From the NCBI RefSeq assembly GCF_001427875.1, contig NZ_LMHK01000001.1, positions 994,871 through 1,058,870 of the forward strand: a stretch of 64,000 nucleotides of DNA, given 5' to 3'. The stretch is from Devosia sp. Root685. Its GTDB lineage: Bacteria > Pseudomonadota > Alphaproteobacteria > Rhizobiales > Devosiaceae. Under the pieces are notes generated by a model. The model worked only from the letters and a program-made list of their open reading frames with translations, was not told the origin of the DNA and did no database searches. Shown piece after piece: positions 1-8,122 of the stretch. The position numbers and the translations under genes were made by a program. How positions within the stretch are numbered: position 1 is the first letter of the stretch; the number at the start of each line of letters is the position of its first letter.

Positions 1-1
1 C

Positions 2-1312
2 GTCGCCGACGCCCTACGTGCAGCCGAAGCCGGCCAGGGCATATGGGCCGCTGCCAGTCCGTGGGAGCGATCCGCCGTGCTGCGCCGCGTATCCGCGCTC
101 ATCCACGAACGGCGCCAGTCCATCGCCACGACCATTACGCTTGAAACGGGCAAGCCCTTGGCCGAATCCCTTGCCGAAGTACAGAACGCCGCGGATCATT
201 TCGACTGGTGTGCGGACGAGGCCCGCCGCGTCTATGGCCAGACAGTGGAAGGTCGCGGGCCCAATTCGCGCTTCGATATACGGCGCGAGCCGGTGGGCGT
301 GGTTCTCGCTCTTACGGCATGGAATTTTCCCCTCAGCCTGCCTGCCCGCAAGCTTGCCAGTGGCCTTGCCGCCGGCTGCGCCATTATCCTGCGCCCAGCC
401 AGCGAGGCCCCGGCCTCCGCTGCTGCTCTCGTTGCCTGCTGCCATGATGCAGGCGTCCCGGCCGGCGTAGTCAACCTGCTGTTCGGCGAGCCCGACGCGG
501 TAATTGCGCCGCTGATCGCCTCTCCAAAGGTGCGTAAGGTCAGCTTCACCGGCTCGACACACGTCGGCCAGATCCTCATTCGCCAATGCGCCGATACTTT
601 GAAGCGCCTCACCATGGAACTCGGTGGACATGCACCCTTCATCGTTCTCGATGACGCCGACGTGGACGCTGCGGCCAAAGTCGCGGTGGCGTCGAAATTC
701 CGCAATGCCGGCCAGGTCTGCACCGCTCCCAGTCGCTTCTACGTGCATGAGGCCGTGATCGACCATTTCACCGAACGCTTTGTCACGGGCACACAAGCCA
801 TTCGCCTCGGCGATGGCCTGGCGCCGGATACCGACATGGGCCCGCAAATCAGCCCGCGGCAGCGCGAACGGGCCGAAAGGCTGGTTGCCGATGCCGTGGG
901 CAAGGGTGCACACATCGCTGCCGGGGGACGCAGGCCTGACGGGCGCAATCGCGGCTATTTCTTCGAACCCACGGTGCTCGTCGATATTCCCCAAGATGCG
1001 CAAGTGCTGAGCGAAGAGCCATTCACGCCCATCGCCGCCATTGTGCCCATACAATCGGCCGACGATGCCATCGCCCGCGCCAATGGATTGGAATATGGCC
1101 TCGCCGCCTATCTCTTCGGCCGCTCCGAGCGCCAACTCGACCATGTCGCGAGCAAGCTCGAGGCCGGCATGGTTGGGGTCAACACCGCCATGGTGTCGAC
1201 GGCCGAAGCCCCATTTGGCGGCATCAAGGCCAGCGGCTCGGGCCGCGAAGGCGGTAGCGAGGGCATCACCGACTACCTCAACACCAAGTTCATTCACCGC
1301 CAGAGCGCCTGA
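2..1312 (+). CDS. NAD(P)-dependent aldehyde dehydrogenase, 5' end cut by window
   Basis: The reading frame is open from the window edge, so roughly 40-50 N-terminal residues are missing compared with the usual 475-490 of the family. The NAD-binding FTGSTHVG stretch, the general-base Glu in MELGGHAP (codon 617-619) and the catalytic Cys in GQVCTAPS (codon 719-721) are all present. It should oxidise an aldehyde to the acid in the cytoplasm. The dehydratase gene follows after 3 nt, so the two are one operon. With a sugar-acid dehydratase and a 2-oxo-acid aldolase as neighbours, a semialdehyde of a non-phosphorylative sugar pathway (such as 2-oxoglutarate semialdehyde) is a likely substrate; that is inference. 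Succinate-semialdehyde dehydrogenase is an alternative. Confidence 0.9.
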   Translation, partial: VADALRAAEAGQGIWAAASPWERSAVLRRVSALIHERRQSIATTITLETGKPLAESLAEVQNAADHFDWCADEARRVYGQTVEGRGPNSRFDIRREPVGVVLALTAWNFPLSLPARKLASGLAAGCAIILRPASEAPASAAALVACCHDAGVPAGVVNLLFGEPDAVIAPLIASPKVRKVSFTGSTHVGQILIRQCADTLKRLTMELGGHAPFIVLDDADVDAAAKVAVASKFRNAGQVCTAPSRFYVHEAVIDHFTERFVTGTQAIRLGDGLAPDTDMGPQISPRQRERAERLVADAVGKGAHIAAGGRRPDGRNRGYFFEPTVLVDIPQDAQVLSEEPFTPIAAIVPIQSADDAIARANGLEYGLAAYLFGRSERQLDHVASKLEAGMVGVNTAMVSTAEAPFGGIKASGSGREGGSEGITDYLNTKFIHRQSA

Positions 1313-1315
1313 TCC

Positions 1316-3046
1316 ATGTCCAAACCCCGCAAGACCGTTCAATCGCTGCGCAGTCAGCTCTGGTTTAATGCTCCCAAATCGGCCGGCGACCACAAGCGCC
1401 GCCGCATCCGCCAGGCCGGCTTCACCACCGAGGATTTCAAGGACAAGCCGGTCATCGGCATCCTGTCCACCTGGTCCGATTTCAACACCTGCCACGCCCA
1501 TTTCCCGCAGCGAATCGAGGAGATCAAACGCGGCATCTGGCAGGCAGGTGGCTTTCCCGCCGTCATTCCCTTGCAGAGCGTTTCGGAAAGCTTCTCGCGA
1601 CCCACCGCCATGCTCTATCGCAATTTCCTCGCCATGGAGGCCGAAGAGGCCATTCGCTCACATCCCGTCGATGGCGTGGTCCTTCTGGGCGGCTGCGACA
1701 AGACAACGCCAGGCCTCGTCATGGGCGCAGCCTCGGCCGGCGTCCCCGCAATCTATGTCCCCGCAGGCGCAATGCTGCGCGGGCATTGGCGGGGCGCTAC
1801 GCTTGGCACCGGTACCAGCACCTGGCAGGCCGAGGCCGACTATCGCGCGGGACTTCTGACCCAATCCGAATGGGAAGACCTCAGCCAGTCGAGCGTGCGC
1901 TCCACCGGCACCTGCAACACCATGGGCACGGCCTCGACCATGACCACATTGGTCGATGTGCTGGGCCTATCCTTGCCCGGCGCCAGTTCCATCCCCGCGA
2001 TCGATGCGGAACACGCCCGCATGGCCAGCGCAGCCGGCAGACGAATCGTCGAGATGGTTTGGGAAGACCTCACGCCCAAGGATATCGTCTCGACGGCCTC
2101 GCTCCGCAATGCGGTGATCACCGACATGGCGATCTCCGGCTCGACCAATTCGCTGATCCACCTTGTCGCAATGGCCGGGCGGCTGGGGCATGACCTTTCG
2201 CTTGCCGATTTCGGCGATGCCAGCGAAGGCATTCCGGTGGTCTGCAACTTGATGCCGGCCGGGCAATATCTGATGGAAGACTTCCATTTCGCCGGCGGCA
2301 TTCGGGCCCTGCTCGGCGTTATCGCCGAACATCTCGATCTCTCGGTCATGACAGCGACGGGCCGCACGCTGAGCGAGGAAATCGCGGGCGCCAAGGTATG
2401 GAACGAGGACATTATCCGTCCGCTCGACAAGCCGATTTATCCCACCGGCGCCCTCGTGGTGCTCAAGGGTTCACTGGCGCCCCGCGGCGCCGTCCTCAAA
2501 CGCTCTGCAGCGTCTCCCGAATTGCTCAGGCATACCGGTCCGGCCGTAGTGTTCAAAAGCTACAAGGATCTGCATGACCGCATCGATGATCCGGCGCTCG
2601 AAATCACCCGGGACAGTGTGCTGATCTTGCAGAATGCCGGCCCGATCGGCGCTCCGGGAATGCCCGAATGGGGCATGCTGCCCATTCCCAAGCGCCTTCT
2701 CGCCGAAGGCGTCCGCGACATGGTCCGCATTTCCGATGGCCGTATGTCGGGCACCAGTTTCGGCACCTGTATCCTGCATGTTTGCCCGGAATCCCATATC
2801 GGCGGTCCGCTAGGGCTGGTGCGCGATGGCGACTTGATCCGCCTCGACGTCGATGCCCGCCAACTCGACCTCCTGGTCGATCCCAAGGAACTCGAAGCGC
2901 GCCGCGCTGCATGGCAGGCGCCAAAGCCGCATTACGAACGCGGCTATGGCGCCCTCTTTTCGCGCCATGTCACCCAGGCCGATCAAGGATGCGACTTCGA
3001 CTTCCTTGCCGATGGCGAGGCAACGCTGGATCCCGAGGTGCACTGA
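1316..3046 (+). CDS. IlvD/Edd-family sugar-acid dehydratase
   Basis: 576 aa, the full length for this family. Three cysteines that would hold a [2Fe-2S] cluster are visible: Cys59 in FNTCHAHF, Cys127 in GGCDKTTPG and Cys200 in STGTCNTMG, with Lys129 as the probable carbamylated metal ligand and Ser478 in DGRMSG as the likely base. This spacing is that of pentonate dehydratases such as L-arabinonate dehydratase, rather than the [4Fe-4S] branched-chain enzyme, so it probably converts an aldonate to a 2-keto-3-deoxy acid. The gene starts 3 nt after the aldehyde dehydrogenase stop. It faces the aldolase gene with an 18-nt gap. The exact sugar acid is not determinable here; an IlvD of isoleucine/valine synthesis is less likely from length and context. 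Confidence 0.85.
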   Translation: MSKPRKTVQSLRSQLWFNAPKSAGDHKRRRIRQAGFTTEDFKDKPVIGILSTWSDFNTCHAHFPQRIEEIKRGIWQAGGFPAVIPLQSVSESFSRPTAMLYRNFLAMEAEEAIRSHPVDGVVLLGGCDKTTPGLVMGAASAGVPAIYVPAGAMLRGHWRGATLGTGTSTWQAEADYRAGLLTQSEWEDLSQSSVRSTGTCNTMGTASTMTTLVDVLGLSLPGASSIPAIDAEHARMASAAGRRIVEMVWEDLTPKDIVSTASLRNAVITDMAISGSTNSLIHLVAMAGRLGHDLSLADFGDASEGIPVVCNLMPAGQYLMEDFHFAGGIRALLGVIAEHLDLSVMTATGRTLSEEIAGAKVWNEDIIRPLDKPIYPTGALVVLKGSLAPRGAVLKRSAASPELLRHTGPAVVFKSYKDLHDRIDDPALEITRDSVLILQNAGPIGAPGMPEWGMLPIPKRLLAEGVRDMVRISDGRMSGTSFGTCILHVCPESHIGGPLGLVRDGDLIRLDVDARQLDLLVDPKELEARRAAWQAPKPHYERGYGALFSRHVTQADQGCDFDFLADGEATLDPEVH

Positions 3047-3064
3047 GCGCTTCGGGATCCCCCA

Positions 3065-3841
3065 TCAGGCCTGCTCGCGGAAGCGCGAGTAGATCGTCAG
3101 CTTCTCGGTGGCCCCGCTCAGAATCGCCCCGGCGTCCGAGGCAACGCCCAGGAAGTCAAAACCGTCGGCAAAAGGCGACGCGGCATGGGTCGAAGCATAG
3201 CCCAGCGTTCCGCTGGATTTGCCCGCCGCACGGATTGCTGCTGCGCCACGCAACATGGCTTCGCGCACCTCCGGATGGTTCGGGTTACCCAGATATCCCA
3301 TGTTTGCCGCCAGATCATTGGGCCCGATGAACACGCCGTCGATGCCATCGATCAGCGCGATATCCCCGATGACAGCCATAGCCTCCGGCGTCTCGATCTG
3401 TACGACCACCGCAATCTGCTCTGCAGCCTGGGCAAGCCCTTCACGACGCCCATAGGCCGTGGCGCGCGTCGTACCGGCCACCCCGCGGATGCCGTGGGGC
3501 GGATAGCGCGTTGCCGCCACCGCCGCTTTGGCCTCCTCGACGTTCTGCACGTACGGAAACATCAGCGATGCGACGCCCGCATCGAGCAGGCGCTTGACCA
3601 TCACCGGCTCGTTCCACGGGACGCGCACGACGACGGGTGCCCCGACCCCCGCCGCACGCAAGTGGTCAATCACCAGCAGGAAATCGTTGGGCGAATGCTC
3701 CATGTCGAGCAGCAACCAGTCAAAGCCGATACCAGCGAAAATTTCCGTCACGGTCGGACTACCCGTCGTCAGCCAGCCGCCGATTTGCCTTTGGCGGCCC
3801 AGCAACCTCTGCTTGAAGCTATTGATGATCATATCGGCCAC
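3065..3841 (-). CDS. HpcH/HpaI family 2-oxo-acid aldolase
   Basis: 258 aa from a GTG start at 3841, chosen because AGGAGG (3848-3853) lies 6 nt upstream; an upstream extension to 3982 has no family similarity. Class II aldolase motifs are present: LLLDMEHSPND near residue 45, the metal-binding Glu in QIETPEAM and Asp in FIGPNDLAANMG. The family cleaves 2-keto-3-deoxy sugar acids to pyruvate plus an aldehyde, which suits the adjacent convergent dehydratase and aldehyde dehydrogenase. The gene has its own promoter with a palindromic operator. It might instead act on 4-hydroxy-2-oxo acids from aromatic degradation, but nothing nearby supports that. Confidence 0.88.
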   Translation of the reverse strand: MADMIINSFKQRLLGRQRQIGGWLTTGSPTVTEIFAGIGFDWLLLDMEHSPNDFLLVIDHLRAAGVGAPVVVRVPWNEPVMVKRLLDAGVASLMFPYVQNVEEAKAAVAATRYPPHGIRGVAGTTRATAYGRREGLAQAAEQIAVVVQIETPEAMAVIGDIALIDGIDGVFIGPNDLAANMGYLGNPNHPEVREAMLRGAAAIRAAGKSSGTLGYASTHAASPFADGFDFLGVASDAGAILSGATEKLTIYSRFREQA

Positions 3842-3863
3842 TTTTGCCCTCCTCTTTGTGAGT

Positions 3864-3891
3864 AGGATAGAGCCTTTGCAAGCGCTTGCAA
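3864..3891 (-). promoter_or_regulatory. Promoter of aldolase gene with LacI/GalR-type operator
   Basis: The minus strand reads TTGCAA, 16 nt, TATCCT, a sigma70-like promoter ending 22 nt before the GTG start. Positions 3876-3891 are a perfect 16-bp palindrome, TTGCAAGCGCTTGCAA, with the central CG typical of LacI/GalR operators. It covers the -35 box and half of the spacer, where a bound repressor would block RNA polymerase. No LacI-family gene is in the window. Confidence 0.7.
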
Positions 3892-4002
3892 GCAAAAGGT
3901 TCACCGCTGCCATTCCGGATTTCGGAGCCCATGGCGCTGGCCGCAGAACCCTGTAAGCTCTCGGAAAACTTTCTGACGGCACTATCAGACAGGGCGGCGT
4001 GA

Positions 4003-4482
4003 ATGCTTGAGACGTCGATATCTGGTTTGTTTTTGGTCCCGCTGACTGAACGTCACGCGCCGGCGCTTTACGAACTCGTTCAGCAGAACCGCCGCCACCT
4101 GACGGCGCACGGAGACTACAAGGATTTAGTCGCTGCCCCGTTGGAAAGCTTCTCGACGGAGCTGGCAGAACCGGCCAACAGAAACCTGCGGTTCGGAATT
4201 TCGCTGCAAATGCAGTTGGTTGGCCGCATAGACCTCATTCCGGTCGATCCGCCGCGTTACGGTTTGGGCTACTGGTTGGCCCAGACTGCGACTGGAAAGG
4301 GATATGCAACGGCCGCCCTGAAAGCCCTGCTTGAGTTTGCAAGCATCGAGTTGCAAGCCAGCGACATTTTTGCCGGTGTCACCCACGGCAACTTGCGTAG
4401 CGCGGCAGTGCTGGAACGCGCTGGCTTCGTGCCTGTCGAAACCTTCGAAACGTACACGCGCTTCCACCGGGCGTTGGTTTAG
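4003..4482 (+). CDS. GNAT family N-acetyltransferase (RimJ/RimL-like)
   Basis: 159 aa. The start of the protein (LFLVPLTERHAPALYEL) and the segments LGYWLAQTATGKGYATAAL and THGNLRSAAVLERAGF are the acetyl-CoA-binding and C-terminal motifs of the ribosomal-protein-alanine acetyltransferase subgroup. It probably transfers acetyl from acetyl-CoA to an amino group of a protein or small molecule in the cytoplasm. It stands alone between the divergent aldolase promoter and the convergent proV. The substrate is unknown. Confidence 0.8.
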   Translation: MLETSISGLFLVPLTERHAPALYELVQQNRRHLTAHGDYKDLVAAPLESFSTELAEPANRNLRFGISLQMQLVGRIDLIPVDPPRYGLGYWLAQTATGKGYATAALKALLEFASIELQASDIFAGVTHGNLRSAAVLERAGFVPVETFETYTRFHRALV

Positions 4483-4562
4483 ATGTTCCCCAAAAGCGAC
4501 CGCGTGGATTTGTCGTCTCGGCTGATGCCGGGCGGCTTCTCGCCACGCAGTGCGGCTTCCGA

Positions 4563-4579
4563 GCGTCATAAAATGACGC
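4563..4579. terminator. Hairpin between convergent acetyltransferase and proV
   Basis: GCGTCAT, AAA, ATGACGC forms a perfect 7-bp stem with a 3-nt loop. It lies 12 nt beyond the proV stop. There is no clear T-tract on either strand, so it may be a weak bidirectional terminator or an mRNA 3' end stabiliser. Confidence 0.4.
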
Positions 4580-4591
4580 CCGGAAAACGGA

Positions 4592-5655
<1,064 letters not shown>

Positions 5656-5656
<1 letters not shown>

Positions 5657-6525
5657 TAACGGACCTCCGCGAGGCCAATGCGACCCTGCAGTTGTTTGCC
5701 GAAAGATTGCGTGACGCGATCGAAGATGATCGCGAGAGCGACGATACCGAGCCCGGCAAAAAGACCGCGGCTCACCTCGAGCCGGCCAATGCCTTGCAAG
5801 ACCTGGTAGCCCAGTCCCCCTGCCCCGATCATCGAGGCGATGACCACCATGGCCAGCGCCATCATCGTCGTCTGGTTGATGCCTGCGAGGATGGTCGGGA
5901 GCGCGAGCGGAATCTGCACGCCGAAAAGGCGCTGCCGGGGATTGGTGCCAAAGGCACGGCTCGCTTCCATGACCGCCGGATCGACCGAACGCAGGCCAAG
6001 ATCGGTGAGGCGCACCAGAGGCGGGGCCGCATAGACGATAGTGGCGATGAGCGCGGGGATCTTGCCCGGGCCAAAGATCATCACCGTGGGGATGAGATAG
6101 ACAAAGCTCGGCAGCGTCTGCATCAGGTCGAGCACCGGCGTCACGATATTGCGCACATGGAGCGAACGGCTCATCCACACCCCCGCCGGGATGGAAACCA
6201 GAATGGCGGTAATGGTCGCCGAGATCATCAGCGCCATGGTGGTCATGGCATCCTTCCATAGATCCATCACCCCCAGAAAGAGGAGCGACAGAAGTATGAT
6301 CAGCGGCAGCTTCCAGTTGCGGGTGGCCAGCCAGCCGATGCCGGCGAGAATGGCCATGATCAGCCACCAGGGCGTGGCGATCAGCAGATCTTCGATGGCC
6401 TTGAGCAGCATCAGCAGCGGATAGGCCGCTGCTTCGAATTCACTGCCCCAATTGCGCACGATCCAGCTCAGGCCATCGTCGATGGCCCGGCGCAGCGGGC
6501 GGGTGTCAATCAGTTCGGGAAACAC
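5656..6525 (-). CDS. proW: Glycine betaine/proline ABC transporter permease
   Basis: 289 aa, hydrophobic, with about six to seven membrane segments after a short cytoplasmic N-terminus (FPELIDTRPLRRAIDDGLSW). The EAA loop that contacts the ATPase is visible as AVMEASRAFGTNPRQRLFGV. Length and N-terminal sequence fit ProW/OpuAB inner-membrane subunits. It overlaps proV by one base (TAATG), indicating coupled translation, and is separated from proX by 121 nt holding a strong hairpin. Confidence 0.92.
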
Positions 6526-6598
6526 GTCATTCTCTTTTCAGGATTGAACGCGCGATGCCGGAAAGCGTGCTTGGGCGCATTCGGGCATCACGCGGAAA

Positions 6599-6622
6599 AT
6601 GGCCGGGTCGCGACCCGGCCAT
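6599..6622 (-). promoter_or_regulatory. 24-bp perfect palindrome between proX and proW
   Basis: Positions 6599-6610 and 6611-6622 are exact reverse complements (half-site ATGGCCGGGTCG). It is 24 nt after the proX stop. Only a short TTT follows on the minus strand, so partial termination or 3' end protection is more likely than a full stop. Either would raise proX mRNA above proWV, which is common for binding-protein genes. Confidence 0.6.
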
Positions 6623-6646
6623 CTCGGATTTTAAGGTGAGATAAAA

Positions 6647-7675
6647 TTAGCTCAGGTTCGCCTTGACCTTGTCGGCAACCTCGGCCGGAACCCAGGTCGA
6701 CCACAGCTCTTCCTTGGTCTTGAGGAAGTTCACGGCCGTAGCTGCAGCATCGGCCTGGTTTTCCTCACCATAGACCAGCAGTTCGCTGATCTCGGCATTG
6801 GTCAGGCCAACCTTGGAAAAGTAGTCGGCAATGGCGGGCGCATCGTCCCGCAGCCATGCGGCGGCACCGACGACCGCAGGCGAAGACGGATAGGCCGTCA
6901 CACCGGCAGGCGTATCGCAATCAGGGTCGGTATTGCAGACATAGACATCGGGCAGAGTTTCGCCGAGGTCGAGTTGCACGGCATCATATTTGCCGAGGAT
7001 TGCGGTGGGGCCCCAATAGTAGAAAAGGATGGGTTCCTCACGGGTGAAGGCACGCGCGATGGAAGCGTCCAGCGCCCCGCCTGAGCCCGGCGAGAAGAGG
7101 TTCCAGGTCCCGTCCATATCGAACGCTTCGAACAAAGCCGAGGTCGACAATTCGCAGGCCCAACCGGGCGGACAGGAATAAAGGCGCCCCTGATCGGGCT
7201 GCTCGGGATCTGCAAAGAGGTCCGGACGGGCAATAACCGCCTCGGCAGTGGTCAATTCGGGATGGGCTTCCTGCACATAACGCGGAATGAACCACCCCTC
7301 GACCGTACCGTCGGTAATGGCATCGGCAAGCTGCACGACATCGCCGGCGGCAACGCCTTCGGCCCACGGCTCTTCGATGGCACTGGTCCAGAGTTCTGGC
7401 GCGACGGCAGGCGTGCCGCGGATCAGCATGGACGACGATGTGGGAACCGTGTCGCCAGTCACAATCTCGACGCTGCAGCCAAAGCCGGTTTCGAGAATGG
7501 TGGCGTGAATATGGGCCAGCGCGGCGGCGGAGGGCCAGGTCATTTCGGCGATGTCGATCGTGCGATCGGTGCCGCAAGAAGCGCCGCTGTCTTCCTGCGC
7601 AATGGCATTCGGTGTGGCAAAAGAAAAAAGGGCGAGCGTCATCGCGGCGGCAATGCCACCGGATTTGTAAATCAT
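6647..7675 (-). CDS. proX: Glycine betaine/proline ABC transporter substrate-binding protein
   Basis: 342 aa with a Sec signal peptide (AAAMTLALFSFATPNAIA, cleavage after about residue 26). The mature protein has the OpuAC fold sequence pattern, e.g. DIAEMTWPSAAALAHIH and LYSCPPGWACELS, the latter a ProX-like disulfide region. It binds betaine or a related osmolyte in the periplasm and delivers it to ProWV. It is first in the operon and has a GGAGC ribosome-binding site before its ATG. Exact ligand (glycine betaine, proline betaine, choline) cannot be told from sequence alone. Confidence 0.9.
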   Translation of the reverse strand: MIYKSGGIAAAMTLALFSFATPNAIAQEDSGASCGTDRTIDIAEMTWPSAAALAHIHATILETGFGCSVEIVTGDTVPTSSSMLIRGTPAVAPELWTSAIEEPWAEGVAAGDVVQLADAITDGTVEGWFIPRYVQEAHPELTTAEAVIARPDLFADPEQPDQGRLYSCPPGWACELSTSALFEAFDMDGTWNLFSPGSGGALDASIARAFTREEPILFYYWGPTAILGKYDAVQLDLGETLPDVYVCNTDPDCDTPAGVTAYPSSPAVVGAAAWLRDDAPAIADYFSKVGLTNAEISELLVYGEENQADAAATAVNFLKTKEELWSTWVPAEVADKVKANLS

Positions 7676-8122
7676 CAGGTCTGCTCCAGCAGTCTTATGG
7701 ATGCGCAGACCGTAGAAAGTACGAACCCCTATGTCAAATCGCCCGTTACTTGCTCAATAAAACTAAACAACACAAATGACGATTTGCAGACAATCTCAAA
7801 TCAACTTGCAGATTAAGTTGAAATTTCCGATTTTTCTTCGCATAAGTTGCGACGTGAAATTACAAATAACTCACAATGCAAGTAGAAAATATTTCGCCTT
7901 ACGATCAGAGGACCGATCAGGCCCGGATTTCGGCGCCTTTTTGCCGCAATGGAGATTGGCGCGGGCGAAATTGATTTCTTGGGCAGCCCAAACTTGGCCG
8001 AGCCAAGGACCAAACCCGCCGCCGCGGGCAACCGAGCCGCAAAATTTTCGGGCATTTCACCGGGCGAACAAATCGGATTTTCCGCAAGAGAATCCGTTTC
8101 TGCCGTTAAGCCACTGTAATAT
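7676..8122. other. Gene-free stretch: proXWV promoter region and nasA 3' end
   Basis: 447 nt without a credible gene. The half next to proX (about 7740-7880) is AT-rich and must carry the osmolyte-operon promoter. Near nasA, 8074-8096 forms a CGGATT/AATCCG hairpin that could be a weak nasA terminator on the minus strand. No repeat or conserved operator could be recognised. Confidence 0.5.

Noticed and set aside
14-1501. 495-codon minus-strand frame
   Set aside because: Antisense to the aldehyde dehydrogenase and dehydratase with intact catalytic motifs; its own translation shows no family pattern.
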